A stretch of 64,000 bases of DNA, taken from an uncultured Clostridia bacterium (GTDB lineage: Bacteria; Bacillota; Clostridia; Oscillospirales; Ruminococcaceae). Shown in pieces: positions 33,503 through 42,599 of this stretch. Below the pieces are notes generated by a model that ran no database searches, was not told the DNA's origin, and saw only the letters and a program-made list of their open reading frames with translations. The stretch's first letter is position 1. Each line of letters opens with the position of its first letter. The stretch lies in contig CALXGR010000001.1 of assembly GCA_944387885.1 (NCBI GenBank), positions 88,044 to 152,043 on the forward strand. Direction: 5' to 3'. The translations under genes were made by a program, and so were the position numbers.

Positions 33503-34960
33503 ATGAAGGTTACAGACATTCTTCGGCTGGCCAGAGAAAACCTCCGCCGCCGAAAAGGCCGCACCGCCCTGACCGTTATCGGCGTGGTGGTGGGCACCTG
33601 TGCCATTGTGGTCATGATCAGTCTGGGTCTGGCCATGAGCCAGAGCATTGAATCCATGCTGGCCAGCTGGGGCGATCTGACCCAGATTCAGATTTATAAC
33701 TATGTGTACGGTTCCACCGATGCACCTACCCTGGACGATGAAATGCTGGCCTCCATAAAGTCTCTGGAGCATGTGACAGCCGTCACCCCCTACTATCAGG
33801 CCAGGAATGTGAATGCCACCATTGTGGCCGGCAAAAACGACCGGTACAATTCCTACTTCTACGAAACCTATGGCCTCTACCCTGATGCCGTGGAAGCTCT
33901 GGGAATCCAGCTCATCAGCGGCGATTACCTTACCGAGACCACGGATGTGGGAAAAGGAAAAATTCCGGTTCTTGTAGGTGAAAACTTTGCCTACAGCTTC
34001 TATGATTCCACCAAGGACTGGAACAGCAGCAAATATCAGGTTTACCAGGGGCAGACCGATGCCTTGGGCAACCCGGTCGATCCTTTCGTAAATGTGGAAA
34101 AGGATAAAATGTGGATCCGTCTCCAGACCTGGGACGATGACGGCAACGAGAAGCATGAGGATTACCAAATGGTAGTGGTTGGCGTCATGGCCAGCGACTA
34201 CGCCAAAGGCTACTTTACCGACAGCGGTATCGTCATGCGGCTGGCTGATTTGAAGCGGTTGGAACAGGCTTATGAAAAGCTTGCCGGGAAACGCTCCAGC
34301 GGTTCTGCCAGTTATATGGTCGGCGTGAACGGCGGCGGCATGGTCGCCCAGCAGGACAACGGCTACGAAAATGTTTATGTCAAGGTCGACAGTGTGGACC
34401 ATGTGGAAGAGGTTGAAGAGATCATTCAATCCTACGGCTACCAGACCAACAGTATGGTCCAGACCCGGGAAGCCATGCAGGCCCAGGTAGCCCAGACCCA
34501 GTTCATTCTGGGCGGTCTGGCCGCCATCAGCCTCTTTGTTGCAGCTCTGAACATTGCCAACACCATGACCATGGCCATCTACGAACGGACCCGTGAAATT
34601 GGTGTTATGAAAGTCCTGGGCTGCGAATTGGGAAAGATTCGTACCCTCTTCCTGGTGGAAGCAGGCGGAATCGGATTCCTGGGGGGCGTGATCGGCGTGA
34701 TACTCAGCCTGATCATCAGCTTCATTATGAACAATTTTGCTCTCATTGCCGCTGTGCTGGGCTTTGGGGGTGCAGGAATGGGCGATTTGTCCAGCATCTT
34801 CGGAATGTACACCGATGGCAGCAGTGCCGCCTCGGTAATTCCCATCTGGCTCATCCTGTTTGCCTTGGCCTTTGCCACTCTGGTCGGCGTTCTCAGCGGC
34901 ATCATGCCTGCTGTCCGGGCCACCAAAATCAGCGCACTGGAAGCCATCCGGCACGAATAA
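33503..34960 (+). CDS. FtsX-type ABC permease (MacB family)
   Basis: A 485-residue permease. The N-terminus ILRLARENLRRRKGRTALTVIGVVVGTCAIVVMISLGLAM is the MacB_PCD signature with the first membrane helix. A large extracytoplasmic domain (about 45-330) follows. Three C-terminal helices carry the FtsX core (FILGGLAAISLFVAALNIANTMTMAIYERTREIGVMKVLGCELGKIRTLFLVEAG). The end GIMPAVRATKISALEAIRHE is typical. It starts 4 bases after the surface protein gene and forms a tripartite operon with it and the ATPase. Confidence 0.92.
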   Translation: MKVTDILRLARENLRRRKGRTALTVIGVVVGTCAIVVMISLGLAMSQSIESMLASWGDLTQIQIYNYVYGSTDAPTLDDEMLASIKSLEHVTAVTPYYQARNVNATIVAGKNDRYNSYFYETYGLYPDAVEALGIQLISGDYLTETTDVGKGKIPVLVGENFAYSFYDSTKDWNSSKYQVYQGQTDALGNPVDPFVNVEKDKMWIRLQTWDDDGNEKHEDYQMVVVGVMASDYAKGYFTDSGIVMRLADLKRLEQAYEKLAGKRSSGSASYMVGVNGGGMVAQQDNGYENVYVKVDSVDHVEEVEEIIQSYGYQTNSMVQTREAMQAQVAQTQFILGGLAAISLFVAALNIANTMTMAIYERTREIGVMKVLGCELGKIRTLFLVEAGGIGFLGGVIGVILSLIISFIMNNFALIAAVLGFGGAGMGDLSSIFGMYTDGSSAASVIPIWLILFALAFATLVGVLSGIMPAVRATKISALEAIRHE

Positions 34961-34967
34961 GCACAGT

Positions 34968-35003
34968 GGGAGAAGGGATGAAAAATTCCTTCTCCCCTTT
35001 TTC
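34968..35003 (+). terminator. Terminator after the MacB-type operon
   Basis: GGGAGAAGG (34968-34976) pairs with CCTTCTCCC (34988-34996), followed by CTTTTTCTT. Confidence 0.8.
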
Positions 35004-35066
35004 TTGCAATCAGAATCGGTTTCGCTTATGATGGAACCATACTATAATCATTCCGGGGGAACAGCC

Positions 35067-35582
35067 ATGAATTCTCTGCTTGCTTACGAAAAGACCCTCT
35101 ATTTCACCGACCGGCGGGATTACTGGATCTGCCGCCTTACAGGAGATCAGAATTATTATCTCTGGAAATATCAGATGTACCTTCGCAAAGAGGAAGCCGC
35201 CCGGACTCTTCTCGGGAAATTCTGGTACCGCCGCCAAAAGAACCGGCTGGGAGCCAAGCTGGGGTTTGCCATCTGGGCGGGCAGCTGCGGCAAGGGTCTG
35301 CGCATCTGGCACCCTGGCTGTGTCATTATCAATGGCTACGCCAAACTGGGAGAAAACTGCACCCTGCGGGGGCAGAACTGCATTGGCACCAACTCCAGCG
35401 ATCCCCATACTGTTCCCAAAATCGGGAACGGAGTGGACATCGGAATGGGTGCTTCCGTTCTGGGAGACATCACCATCGCAGACGGCGTGACCATCGGTGC
35501 CGGAGCGGTAGTGGTCCACAGCTGTCTGGAGCCTGGTGCCACTTTGGTTGGCGTTCCCGCCAGACCTCTGAAAAAAGTTTAA
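35067..35582 (+). CDS. Serine-acetyltransferase-like hexapeptide acetyltransferase
   Basis: A 171-residue left-handed beta-helix acyltransferase. The hexapeptide repeats run from about residue 80 (GLRIWHPGCVIINGYAKLGENCTLRGQNCIGTN) to the end, with the catalytic-type His and the VGVPARPL terminus common to polysaccharide O-acetyltransferases and serine acetyltransferases. It lacks the long N-terminal domain of CysE. At the head of the glycosyltransferase locus, O-acetylation of a sugar is more likely than cysteine synthesis. The ATG at 35067 follows GGGGGAA. A TATAAT at 35043 suggests a promoter with a poor -35. Confidence 0.8.
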   Translation: MNSLLAYEKTLYFTDRRDYWICRLTGDQNYYLWKYQMYLRKEEAARTLLGKFWYRRQKNRLGAKLGFAIWAGSCGKGLRIWHPGCVIINGYAKLGENCTLRGQNCIGTNSSDPHTVPKIGNGVDIGMGASVLGDITIADGVTIGAGAVVVHSCLEPGATLVGVPARPLKKV

Positions 35583-35593
35583 AGGAAGATTTT

Positions 35594-36958
35594 ATGAAAA
35601 CCTCTTTTTTCAAAAATCCGGTTGTCCTTCTCCGGATCCTGGGCAGTCTTTTCCTGACTGTCATCTACATTACCTGGTGGGCAGAACAGCCCGGGCTCTC
35701 CGCACCGGCTCAGCTGGCTTCCCTGGTCAGTTTGGGATTATTCTGGGGAATCGGCTGGCGGTTTGCTCCTGTCCTTGTCCGGTCCTGGACCCCTGGTCCT
35801 TCCCCCTCTGTCACGGTTTCTCCCCCGCCCCGCCGGGTCCTTTTAGGCATCTTTGGAAGTCTGTTGCTTTTTTGTGCCGGGATTTACCTCTGGGTCTATC
35901 TTCTCCGCCGGAGCGCAGGAACTCCCGGCAGCTTTCAGGAAACCCTTTCCTTCTGGACCTGCCTGGACAGCGGTCATTTTCTGGACATTGCCCGAGACTG
36001 GTATCTTTCCCAGGGAGACTGGGACCGCCTGGTCCAGCTGGTCTTTCTTCCCGGATATCCGTTGGCCATCCGTTTGGCGGCTCTGGTCACCGGGGATTAT
36101 CTGATAGGAGCCATTGCGGTTTCCTGGCTTGCTTTTGCGGCATCCGGATGCCTGCTCTATCTTTTGGTCCGGCTGGACTGCTCCCACTCCACCGCAATCT
36201 GGAGCGTAGTCTTTCTCTGTCTTGCTCCCGGCTCCTTTTTCTTTGCCGCTCCTATGAGCGAAAGCCTGTTTTTGCTTCTCTGTCTGGGATGTCTTTATCT
36301 GGCCCGGACCGGTCATTGGTGGACGGCCTGTCTGCTGGGCGGAATGGCTGCTTTCACCCGCACCCTGGCTGTTTCCCTGGTGGTCCCTCTTCTCTTCGAG
36401 TTAATAATCGAGTTTACCCATCCCCCCCGCCACAGTCTGGTTCCTCCCCGTCCCGGGCAGGTCATCAGCCGCCTGATTCCTTTGGCTCTGGTGCCCCTTG
36501 GGTTTGGTCTTTATTGTCTTATCAATTATCAGGTAGCAGGTGATCCCTTTCAGTTTTTGGAGTATCAGCGGGTCCACTGGAACAATGAAACCGGCTGGTT
36601 TTTTGATACTGCCGGCTACCATATCGACCTGGTGCTGAGAGGCCTGAAAGAGAACCTGCATGATGCCCTGGGGCTTTGGATTCCCAACTTCCTTGCCTGT
36701 CTGTGCAGTTTGGGAATCACTTTGGTCGGGGTAAAAAAGCTGCGTCCCAGCTACACCGCCTGGTTCATGGTCTACTTTTTCCTTTGCGCCGGAGTGACCT
36801 GGCTCATCAGCGCTCCCCGTTACATGGTTGCCTTCTTTCCCCTTTCCATCATTGCAGCGCAATTTTCTTCCCGCCTGCGCTGGGCGACGCTCCCCCTTCT
36901 TTTTTTGACAGGGACCTTTTATCTAACAGCCTTTGCCCTTCGGTGGCAGGTGTGGTAA
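35594..36958 (+). CDS. PIG-V-like (GT-C fold) integral membrane glycosyltransferase
   Basis: A 454-residue protein with about ten membrane segments. The segments FWTCLDSGHFLDIARDWY and LVFLPGYPLAIRLAALVTG match the D-x-x-x-Y/F-x-x-I-A and FxPxYP motifs of PIG-V/GT76-type mannosyltransferase-like proteins. Such GT-C enzymes use polyprenyl-phosphate sugars outside the membrane. A GtrB/DPM-like synthase for such donors is encoded at 57869. It starts 11 bases after the acetyltransferase stop and ends at a terminator. Donor and acceptor are unknown. Confidence 0.78.
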   Translation: MKTSFFKNPVVLLRILGSLFLTVIYITWWAEQPGLSAPAQLASLVSLGLFWGIGWRFAPVLVRSWTPGPSPSVTVSPPPRRVLLGIFGSLLLFCAGIYLWVYLLRRSAGTPGSFQETLSFWTCLDSGHFLDIARDWYLSQGDWDRLVQLVFLPGYPLAIRLAALVTGDYLIGAIAVSWLAFAASGCLLYLLVRLDCSHSTAIWSVVFLCLAPGSFFFAAPMSESLFLLLCLGCLYLARTGHWWTACLLGGMAAFTRTLAVSLVVPLLFELIIEFTHPPRHSLVPPRPGQVISRLIPLALVPLGFGLYCLINYQVAGDPFQFLEYQRVHWNNETGWFFDTAGYHIDLVLRGLKENLHDALGLWIPNFLACLCSLGITLVGVKKLRPSYTAWFMVYFFLCAGVTWLISAPRYMVAFFPLSIIAAQFSSRLRWATLPLLFLTGTFYLTAFALRWQVW

Positions 36959-36969
36959 ATATCCACTTG

Positions 36970-37007
36970 AACAGTCTGAAGTCCTTCTTGGATTTCAGAC
37001 TGTTTTT
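36970..37007 (+). terminator. Terminator after the PIG-V-like gene
   Basis: AACAGTCTGAA (36970-36980) pairs with TTCAGACTGTT (36994-37004), with T-rich sequence after. Confidence 0.85.
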
Positions 37008-37030
37008 CTTTCCGCATATAGGGGATTTGA

Positions 37031-37059
37031 TTGCCAAAAGAAGTATTTTCCTATATAAT
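37031..37059 (+). promoter_or_regulatory. Promoter of the main polysaccharide operon
   Basis: TTGCCA (37031-37036), 17 bases and TATAAT (37054-37059) lie 37 bases before the first glycosyltransferase ATG. It probably drives the ten glycosyltransferase genes that follow with little or no spacing. Confidence 0.75.
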
Positions 37060-37096
37060 AGGTAATGATTATATCTAAAAGGAGGCGGAGTCGGTC

Positions 37097-38209
37097 ATGG
37101 AGCCCATTCGTGTGTTGCAGATTATGCCTGCCATGAACGCAGGCGGGATGGAAAGCTTCGTCATGAACGTCTACCGGACCATCGACCGGGAGAAGGTTCA
37201 GTTTGACTTCCTCTACCATTACGATATGCCCTGCTTTTTTGATGAGGAGATACGGGCTTTGGGCGGGCAGATCACCAAGCTCACCGTCCGGCAGGATAAT
37301 AACCTGCCCCGGTATCTCTCCCAGCTGAAAAAGTTTTTCCTGGCCAATCCCCAGTATCGGGTCATTCACGGCCATTACAGCGGCTTTGGCATGTTCTATA
37401 ACCCCATTGCCGAAAAATGCGGCATTACCGTCCGGGCCGGGCACAGCCACAACACCAATTATGAAAACAATCTGGTAGGCCGGCTGGACCGCCTTATGAG
37501 CAGCCGGTTCAGCGCCGGGCTGACCCATCGTTTTGCCTGCGGCATGGAAGCAGGCAAGGCCCTGTTCGGGGACAAGCCCTTTGTATTCCTTCCCAACGGG
37601 GTAGATGCTGCCGCCTTCGCTGCTCCCGACCCCCAGGGCCGGGAAGCCCTCCGCCGCCAATTGGGAGTGAAGGATGACGAAATTCTTTACGGTCATGTAG
37701 GCCGGTTCACCCAGCAGAAAAACCACAAATACCTCCTGGAAATCTTTGCCGCCCTTCTCAAAGTACAGCCTCAGGCAAGGCTGCTGCTGCTGGGTGAGGG
37801 TCAGCTTTTGGAGGAGATTCGCACCCTGGCCGCCCCCCTGGGAGACCGGGTGATTTTTGCGGGGGTCCAGTCCGACACTGCCGGGTATTACCGGGCCATG
37901 GATGCCTTCCTTCTGCCCAGCCTGTTTGAAGGGCTCCCGGTGGTGATGGTGGAGGCCCAGGCCGCTGGTCTTCCCTGCTTTGTCAGCGATACAGTGGACC
38001 ATTCTGCCGCCTTTGCCGACCGGGTGGAGTTCTTGCCCCTGGAAAATTCCCAGGCCTGGGTCAAGGCGCTTACTGCCGCCCCCCTCGCCCGGAATCCCCA
38101 GGCCCTGGCCCAGACCAAAGCCGCCGGGTACGACATCTGCACCACGGCTGCCTATCTTGAAAATTTCTATCTGACGGAGCATTTCAAAGCCCCTTCCAGA
38201 GAGGTTTGA
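37097..38209 (+). CDS. GT4-family glycosyltransferase (EpsF-like)
   Basis: A retaining GT-B glycosyltransferase of 370 residues. The N-terminus IRVLQIMPAMNAGGMESFVMNVYRTIDREKVQFDFLYHYD is typical of the EpsF-like group. FVFLPNGVDAAAF and the donor-site FEGLPVVMVEAQAAGLPCFVSDTV follow; the acidic pair of the EX7E motif reads as FEGLPVVMVE. It is cytoplasmic or membrane-associated and the first gene of the operon. The sugar is not predictable. Confidence 0.88.
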   Translation: MEPIRVLQIMPAMNAGGMESFVMNVYRTIDREKVQFDFLYHYDMPCFFDEEIRALGGQITKLTVRQDNNLPRYLSQLKKFFLANPQYRVIHGHYSGFGMFYNPIAEKCGITVRAGHSHNTNYENNLVGRLDRLMSSRFSAGLTHRFACGMEAGKALFGDKPFVFLPNGVDAAAFAAPDPQGREALRRQLGVKDDEILYGHVGRFTQQKNHKYLLEIFAALLKVQPQARLLLLGEGQLLEEIRTLAAPLGDRVIFAGVQSDTAGYYRAMDAFLLPSLFEGLPVVMVEAQAAGLPCFVSDTVDHSAAFADRVEFLPLENSQAWVKALTAAPLARNPQALAQTKAAGYDICTTAAYLENFYLTEHFKAPSREV

Positions 38210-38212
38210 TTT

Positions 38213-39124
38213 ATGAGCGTATCTGTTTCTATTTTTACCCCCACCTACAACCGGGCCCATATTCTGGGCCGGGCCTACCAAAGCCTGCTGGCCCAGACCT
38301 GCAAAGACTTTGAGTGGGTCATTGCCGATGACGGTTCCGCAGACAACACCGCCGAGCTGGTAAAATCCTGGCAGGCAGAAGCCCCCTTCCCCATCCGGTA
38401 TTTCCAGTTTCCCCACCGGGGAAAACCCTATGCCATGCGGGACGGGTTCCAGAAATGCGAGGGAAAATATCTTTACGAACTGGACAGCGACGATGAGATG
38501 GTTCCCACCGCTGTGGAACGGGGTCTGGCGCTCTGGGCCAGTCTGGACCATCCGGAGGAATACCACGATGTAAATGCCTGGGGCTGGATTCCCGAACTGA
38601 ACCAGCCCACCGGGGAAGCTTACCCGGACAACATCAATGCCCTTTCCATTCCCCAGCAACGGGCCCTTAACAAGAAGCTGTCCAAGGGGCACTGCGGAGA
38701 GCAGCGGAGTTTCCGGGTGACCCGCCACTGTCAGGAATACCCCTTCCCCATTCCGGAAGGGCTCACCTTCATCCCCGAGAATGCTTTCTGGGATAGAATC
38801 TACTGCGACTACAAGCGGTTTTACACCAACGAGTTCTTTATGCTCTACCACTGGCAGGAGCAGCCGGACAGCCTTATGAAAACCGTCAAGGACGCCCGGC
38901 CTGCCTACTTCTTCTACCTGTACCATCTCAATGACATCTATCCCCGGGACCCCTACGCCACCCTGGCCAACCGGATGAAGGCCCGTATCGGGATTTGCTA
39001 TGCAGCCCGACGGTGCAAGTTTTCCCTGGGACGGATGATAAAGGAACTGTCCCATCCTCTGGACAAGGTGCTCTGCGGATTGTTTTACTTCCCTGTCGCT
39101 CTGATGCAGAAGGTTCATCCTTAA
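38213..39124 (+). CDS. GT2-family glycosyltransferase
   Basis: A 303-residue GT-A enzyme. The nucleotide-binding start VSVSIFTPTYNRAHILGRAYQSLLAQTCKDFEWVIADDGSADNTAEL and the DxD-like LDSDDEM (about residue 89) are clear. The C-terminal part has a long variable region with several aromatic residues and no membrane helix. It starts three bases after the stop of the previous gene. Confidence 0.87.
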   Translation: MSVSVSIFTPTYNRAHILGRAYQSLLAQTCKDFEWVIADDGSADNTAELVKSWQAEAPFPIRYFQFPHRGKPYAMRDGFQKCEGKYLYELDSDDEMVPTAVERGLALWASLDHPEEYHDVNAWGWIPELNQPTGEAYPDNINALSIPQQRALNKKLSKGHCGEQRSFRVTRHCQEYPFPIPEGLTFIPENAFWDRIYCDYKRFYTNEFFMLYHWQEQPDSLMKTVKDARPAYFFYLYHLNDIYPRDPYATLANRMKARIGICYAARRCKFSLGRMIKELSHPLDKVLCGLFYFPVALMQKVHP

Positions 39125-39134
39125 AGGAGTTTTC

Positions 39135-40091
39135 ATGGTCACTGTAAGCATTATCGTTCCGGTCTACAATGTGGGAGAATATCTGCTGCCCTGTCTGGAC
39201 AGCCTTGCCGCCCAGAGTTTCAGAGACTGGGAATGTGTTCTGGTGGACGACGGCTCCACCGACGGCAGCGGTGAAGTATGCGACCGCTATGCCGCCGGGG
39301 ATTTCCGGTTCCGGGTGGTTCACCAGCCCAACAGCGGGGTAGCCGCCGCCCGGGCCGCCGGCGTCCGTCAGGCTGCCGGGGAATATCTCTGGTTTGTGGA
39401 CGGGGATGACCTGGCCCATCCCCGCTTTCTGGAAGAGATGACAACCGCTGTCCGCTCCGGAGACTTCCCTATCCTGGGCTGCCGGGTAGTTCCTTTCTAT
39501 GGAAATCCGCCCCAGCCGGGAGATGCCGGAGACTGTCAGGTCTGGGAGGGCGAGGAAGCCATCCATCACCTTCTCCATGACAAGGCCCTGGACTACGGCC
39601 TTTACAACCGGCTGTTCCGTCGGGATGTGATGGTCCCGGAATTTCTGGACAACGGGTTCAGGTACAACGAGGACCTTCTTGCCAACTGGTATGCCCTGGA
39701 ACGGGCCGGAAAAATGGCCTTTCTGGACTTTGGAGGCTACTTCTACCGCCAGGTAGAGGGAAGCGCCAGCCGGAAAAAGCTGACCGTTCCCTTTATCACC
39801 CAGCAATGGCAGGTGGCAGGGCTGATTGCCCGGGACCGCCGGGAAGACACCATCCGCAGCTTTTACTATGAAAAGCTGCTTTACCTGTACAGCATGATTC
39901 TCCGCCAGGACCACTGGCAGGAGTTTTCCTATTTGGGAAGCACCCTCCAAGGGTTTATCCGGAAAGAATTTTCCACCGCCCTTGGATACAAAACCCTCCC
40001 CCTTGGGATGAAGTTGGCGGCCTGTCTTAGTCTGCTGCCCCCGGTCTGGTACCGGGGAATCTGCCGGGCTCTTTTGAAGGACCGCCGTTAA
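39135..40091 (+). CDS. GT2-family glycosyltransferase
   Basis: A 318-residue GT-A enzyme beginning MVTVSIIVPVYNVGEYLLPCLDSLAAQSFRDWECVLVDDGSTDGSGE, with the metal-binding motif VDGDDLAHP. The catalytic domain covers about 1-210 and the rest is helical. It resembles the enzymes encoded at 42596, 43613, 44627 and 46764 in overall layout, so these probably arose from one another or from a common source. The RBS AAAGGAG precedes the ATG. Confidence 0.88.
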   Translation: MVTVSIIVPVYNVGEYLLPCLDSLAAQSFRDWECVLVDDGSTDGSGEVCDRYAAGDFRFRVVHQPNSGVAAARAAGVRQAAGEYLWFVDGDDLAHPRFLEEMTTAVRSGDFPILGCRVVPFYGNPPQPGDAGDCQVWEGEEAIHHLLHDKALDYGLYNRLFRRDVMVPEFLDNGFRYNEDLLANWYALERAGKMAFLDFGGYFYRQVEGSASRKKLTVPFITQQWQVAGLIARDRREDTIRSFYYEKLLYLYSMILRQDHWQEFSYLGSTLQGFIRKEFSTALGYKTLPLGMKLAACLSLLPPVWYRGICRALLKDRR

Positions 40092-40107
40092 ACCGTCGAG
40101 GAAGATT

Positions 40108-41322
40108 ATGCGGATTCTTATTATCACCGATCAGGTGGACTATCACAATGCCATCAACCCCCTGCTGGCCCGCCGGGTGGCAGGAGAGCTGGCTGAGATG
40201 GGGCACACCGTTCATCTGCTGGAACTCTGGGACGGAGAGCATCCTCTCCCCCCTGCCCCGGAGAAAGTTGAGCGGTTTGCCCTGGCCTTTTCTCAGGAAG
40301 CTGCCATGAACCGGGCTCTGGAACATGGCCGGGCAGGCGGCTCTGCCCTGAAACGGCTGGTCCGGCTGGGGCTTTGCCCTCCCGCCTGGGAGGCCGCCTT
40401 CCGGCAGTTGGTCCTCAAGGAGCCCCTCCGCCAGAAAGCCTGTCTGGCCTTTCTGGAACATCACCCGGACTATGAGGCCGTGGTTGCAGTGGGAGCCCCC
40501 TTCTGGTCTGCCTTTGCCCTGGCCCAGGCCTGTATCCCCGGAAAGAAAGCAGTCTGGATGATGGACCCCTACAGCGCCAACCGGGAGTATACCGCCCCGG
40601 GGGGAGCTGAGAAAGAGCTGGCCATGGGGAATGCCATGTCCCGCATTTTCATTACCCGGCTGATGGAGAAAGATTATCAGGAAGGGCCCCTGGCTCCCCT
40701 TCAGAAAAAGACTCAGGTTCTGGAATTTCCCTGCCTGGTCCCGGGGCAGCCTGTTCCTCCCAAGAAACCGGGGCAAGGGCTGGAGCTGGTGTTCTGCGGG
40801 AATCTCTATCCCAACATCCGCACCCCCTGGGCTTTGCTGGAACTGATGACCCGGCTGGAAAATCCGGACATTCATCTGACCATGATCGGAGGCGGCTGGG
40901 AACACTTTGACCCTGACCGGGTGGAGGAATACCGCCGGAAGCTGGGAGACCGGCTGGAAATTGCCCGGTATCTCCCCTACCCCCAGGCTCAGAAACGAAT
41001 TGCCGCCGGGGATGTTCTGGTGAACATCGGGAACGATGTGGCCAACCAGCTGCCCAGCAAAATTTTTGATTACTTCGGCACCGGGAAACCCATCCTGCAG
41101 CTGGCTGCCCGGATGGATGACCCTGCCAATCCCTATTTTTCCCGGTATCCCCTGGCTTTGATTCAGGGTCCCGGGGAGGATCCCCGCCGGGTGGAGGAAT
41201 GGCTTTCCACCCTGGAGGACCGCCGCCTGACCTATGAGCAGGTATCCCAGCTGTTCTGGGAGAACACACCTTCCGCTGTGGCCAACCGGCTTTTGGAAGG
41301 ATTACAGGAGGACCCAGTATGA
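40108..41322 (+). CDS. GT-B fold glycosyltransferase (GT4-like)
   Basis: A 404-residue protein with a GT-B layout. It starts MRILIITDQVDYHNAINPLLARRVAGELAEMGHTVHLLELW, and the C-terminal domain has LELVFCGNLYPNIRTPWALLELM, HLTMIGGGWEHF and IFDYFGTGKPILQLA. The EX7E motif of classical GT4 enzymes is not evident, so the subfamily is uncertain. Its last bases overlap the start of the next gene by four, giving translational coupling. Confidence 0.8.
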   Translation: MRILIITDQVDYHNAINPLLARRVAGELAEMGHTVHLLELWDGEHPLPPAPEKVERFALAFSQEAAMNRALEHGRAGGSALKRLVRLGLCPPAWEAAFRQLVLKEPLRQKACLAFLEHHPDYEAVVAVGAPFWSAFALAQACIPGKKAVWMMDPYSANREYTAPGGAEKELAMGNAMSRIFITRLMEKDYQEGPLAPLQKKTQVLEFPCLVPGQPVPPKKPGQGLELVFCGNLYPNIRTPWALLELMTRLENPDIHLTMIGGGWEHFDPDRVEEYRRKLGDRLEIARYLPYPQAQKRIAAGDVLVNIGNDVANQLPSKIFDYFGTGKPILQLAARMDDPANPYFSRYPLALIQGPGEDPRRVEEWLSTLEDRRLTYEQVSQLFWENTPSAVANRLLEGLQEDPV

Positions 41323-42599
41323 GAGTGGTATGGCTGGTCAGTGTGACCATGCCCCAGGCTGCCCGGCTGTTTGGCCTGGAAGCCGGAATCGGGGGCGGCT
41401 GGCTGGAAAGCCAGCTGGAAGCCCTGCGGACCCGGTGCAGCGTAACCGTGATTGCAGTGAATCCCCAGGTAAAAACCATCTGCCAGGGGCTTTCCGAGGG
41501 GGTGGAATATATCCTGCTGCCCCATGGCAGCTTTGAGGAGTTTGTGGCGGTGTTGGGCCGGGTCCAGCCTGCCCTGGTCCACATTTGGGGAACAGAGTAT
41601 CCTGCCGCTGCTACCCTGGGAGAGATTGCCGACCCGGACCACACCCTGGTGAGTATTCAGGGGGTCATGACCGCCTGTGCCCGGCATCTGAACGACGGCG
41701 TTCCTGAAAAAATCATCCGCTCCACCTTCTGGCAGCGGCTGCTGGACGGATTTGTTCCCGGACATCTGCCAGACAAAATGCAGGAAGAGTTTGACGTTTC
41801 CGCCCAGCGGGAGCAGGCATTCCTGAAAAATGTCCGTCATCTCACCGGGCGCACCGCCTGGGACAAGGAAGAGATGTCCCGGCTGGCTCCCCAGGCCGCC
41901 TACTATCACTGCGGGGAGGTGCTTCGGGCTCCATTCTACCAGGCCACCGTATGGCAGAGAAAAGATTTTGGACAAGCCCCTGTCTTGTTCCTTCCTGCGG
42001 GAAATTACCCCCTGAAAGGGCTGCACCGTCTTATCCCTGCCCTGGCAAAAATCAAGCGGGTTTATCCCGGAGTGAAGCTTCAAATCGCCGGCTGGAAACC
42101 GGTGGACAAGGGGCCTGCCCTCCGATGGCTTACCGATGCCATCTTCCCCTATGAGACTTGGTGCAGGAAAATGGCCCAGGAACTGGGGGTATGGGAAAAC
42201 ATGGAGTACACCGGTCCCCTCTCCTGTGAAAAGATGATTCAGGCGTATCTGGACGCCGATTGTGTCTGCGTTTGCAGCAGTGTGGAGAACAGTCCCAACA
42301 GCCTGGGAGAAGCCATGCTGCTGGGTGTTCCCTGCGTGGCAAGCCAGGTAGGCGGTATTCCCAGCATGGTCAATCCTGGAGAGGATTGTCTCCTCTACCC
42401 TGCCCCTGATTCCAACGCTTTGGCTCAGCAGATTCTTCAAATTCTCCGGGAGCCTGCCCTGGCTGCCCGACTGGGAAGTCTGGGCCGGGTCCAGGCAGCC
42501 AGGACCTACTCCCTGGACAACACCGAAGTCCTCTATGACATTTACGGCCAGATTCTGGATGCCCAGGCTCCCCTGGACTACAAGGGGGGCGCCCTATGA
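41319..42599 (+). CDS. GT4-family glycosyltransferase
   Basis: A 426-residue retaining GT-B enzyme. The N-terminal domain has an acceptor-binding GIGGGWLESQLEAL segment. The C-terminal donor domain has FLPAGNYPLKGLHRLIPALAKI and the EX7E motif in ENSPNSLGEAMLLGVPCVASQVGGIPSMV. It overlaps its two neighbours by 4 bases on both sides. Confidence 0.88.
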   Translation: MRVVWLVSVTMPQAARLFGLEAGIGGGWLESQLEALRTRCSVTVIAVNPQVKTICQGLSEGVEYILLPHGSFEEFVAVLGRVQPALVHIWGTEYPAAATLGEIADPDHTLVSIQGVMTACARHLNDGVPEKIIRSTFWQRLLDGFVPGHLPDKMQEEFDVSAQREQAFLKNVRHLTGRTAWDKEEMSRLAPQAAYYHCGEVLRAPFYQATVWQRKDFGQAPVLFLPAGNYPLKGLHRLIPALAKIKRVYPGVKLQIAGWKPVDKGPALRWLTDAIFPYETWCRKMAQELGVWENMEYTGPLSCEKMIQAYLDADCVCVCSSVENSPNSLGEAMLLGVPCVASQVGGIPSMVNPGEDCLLYPAPDSNALAQQILQILREPALAARLGSLGRVQAARTYSLDNTEVLYDIYGQILDAQAPLDYKGGAL

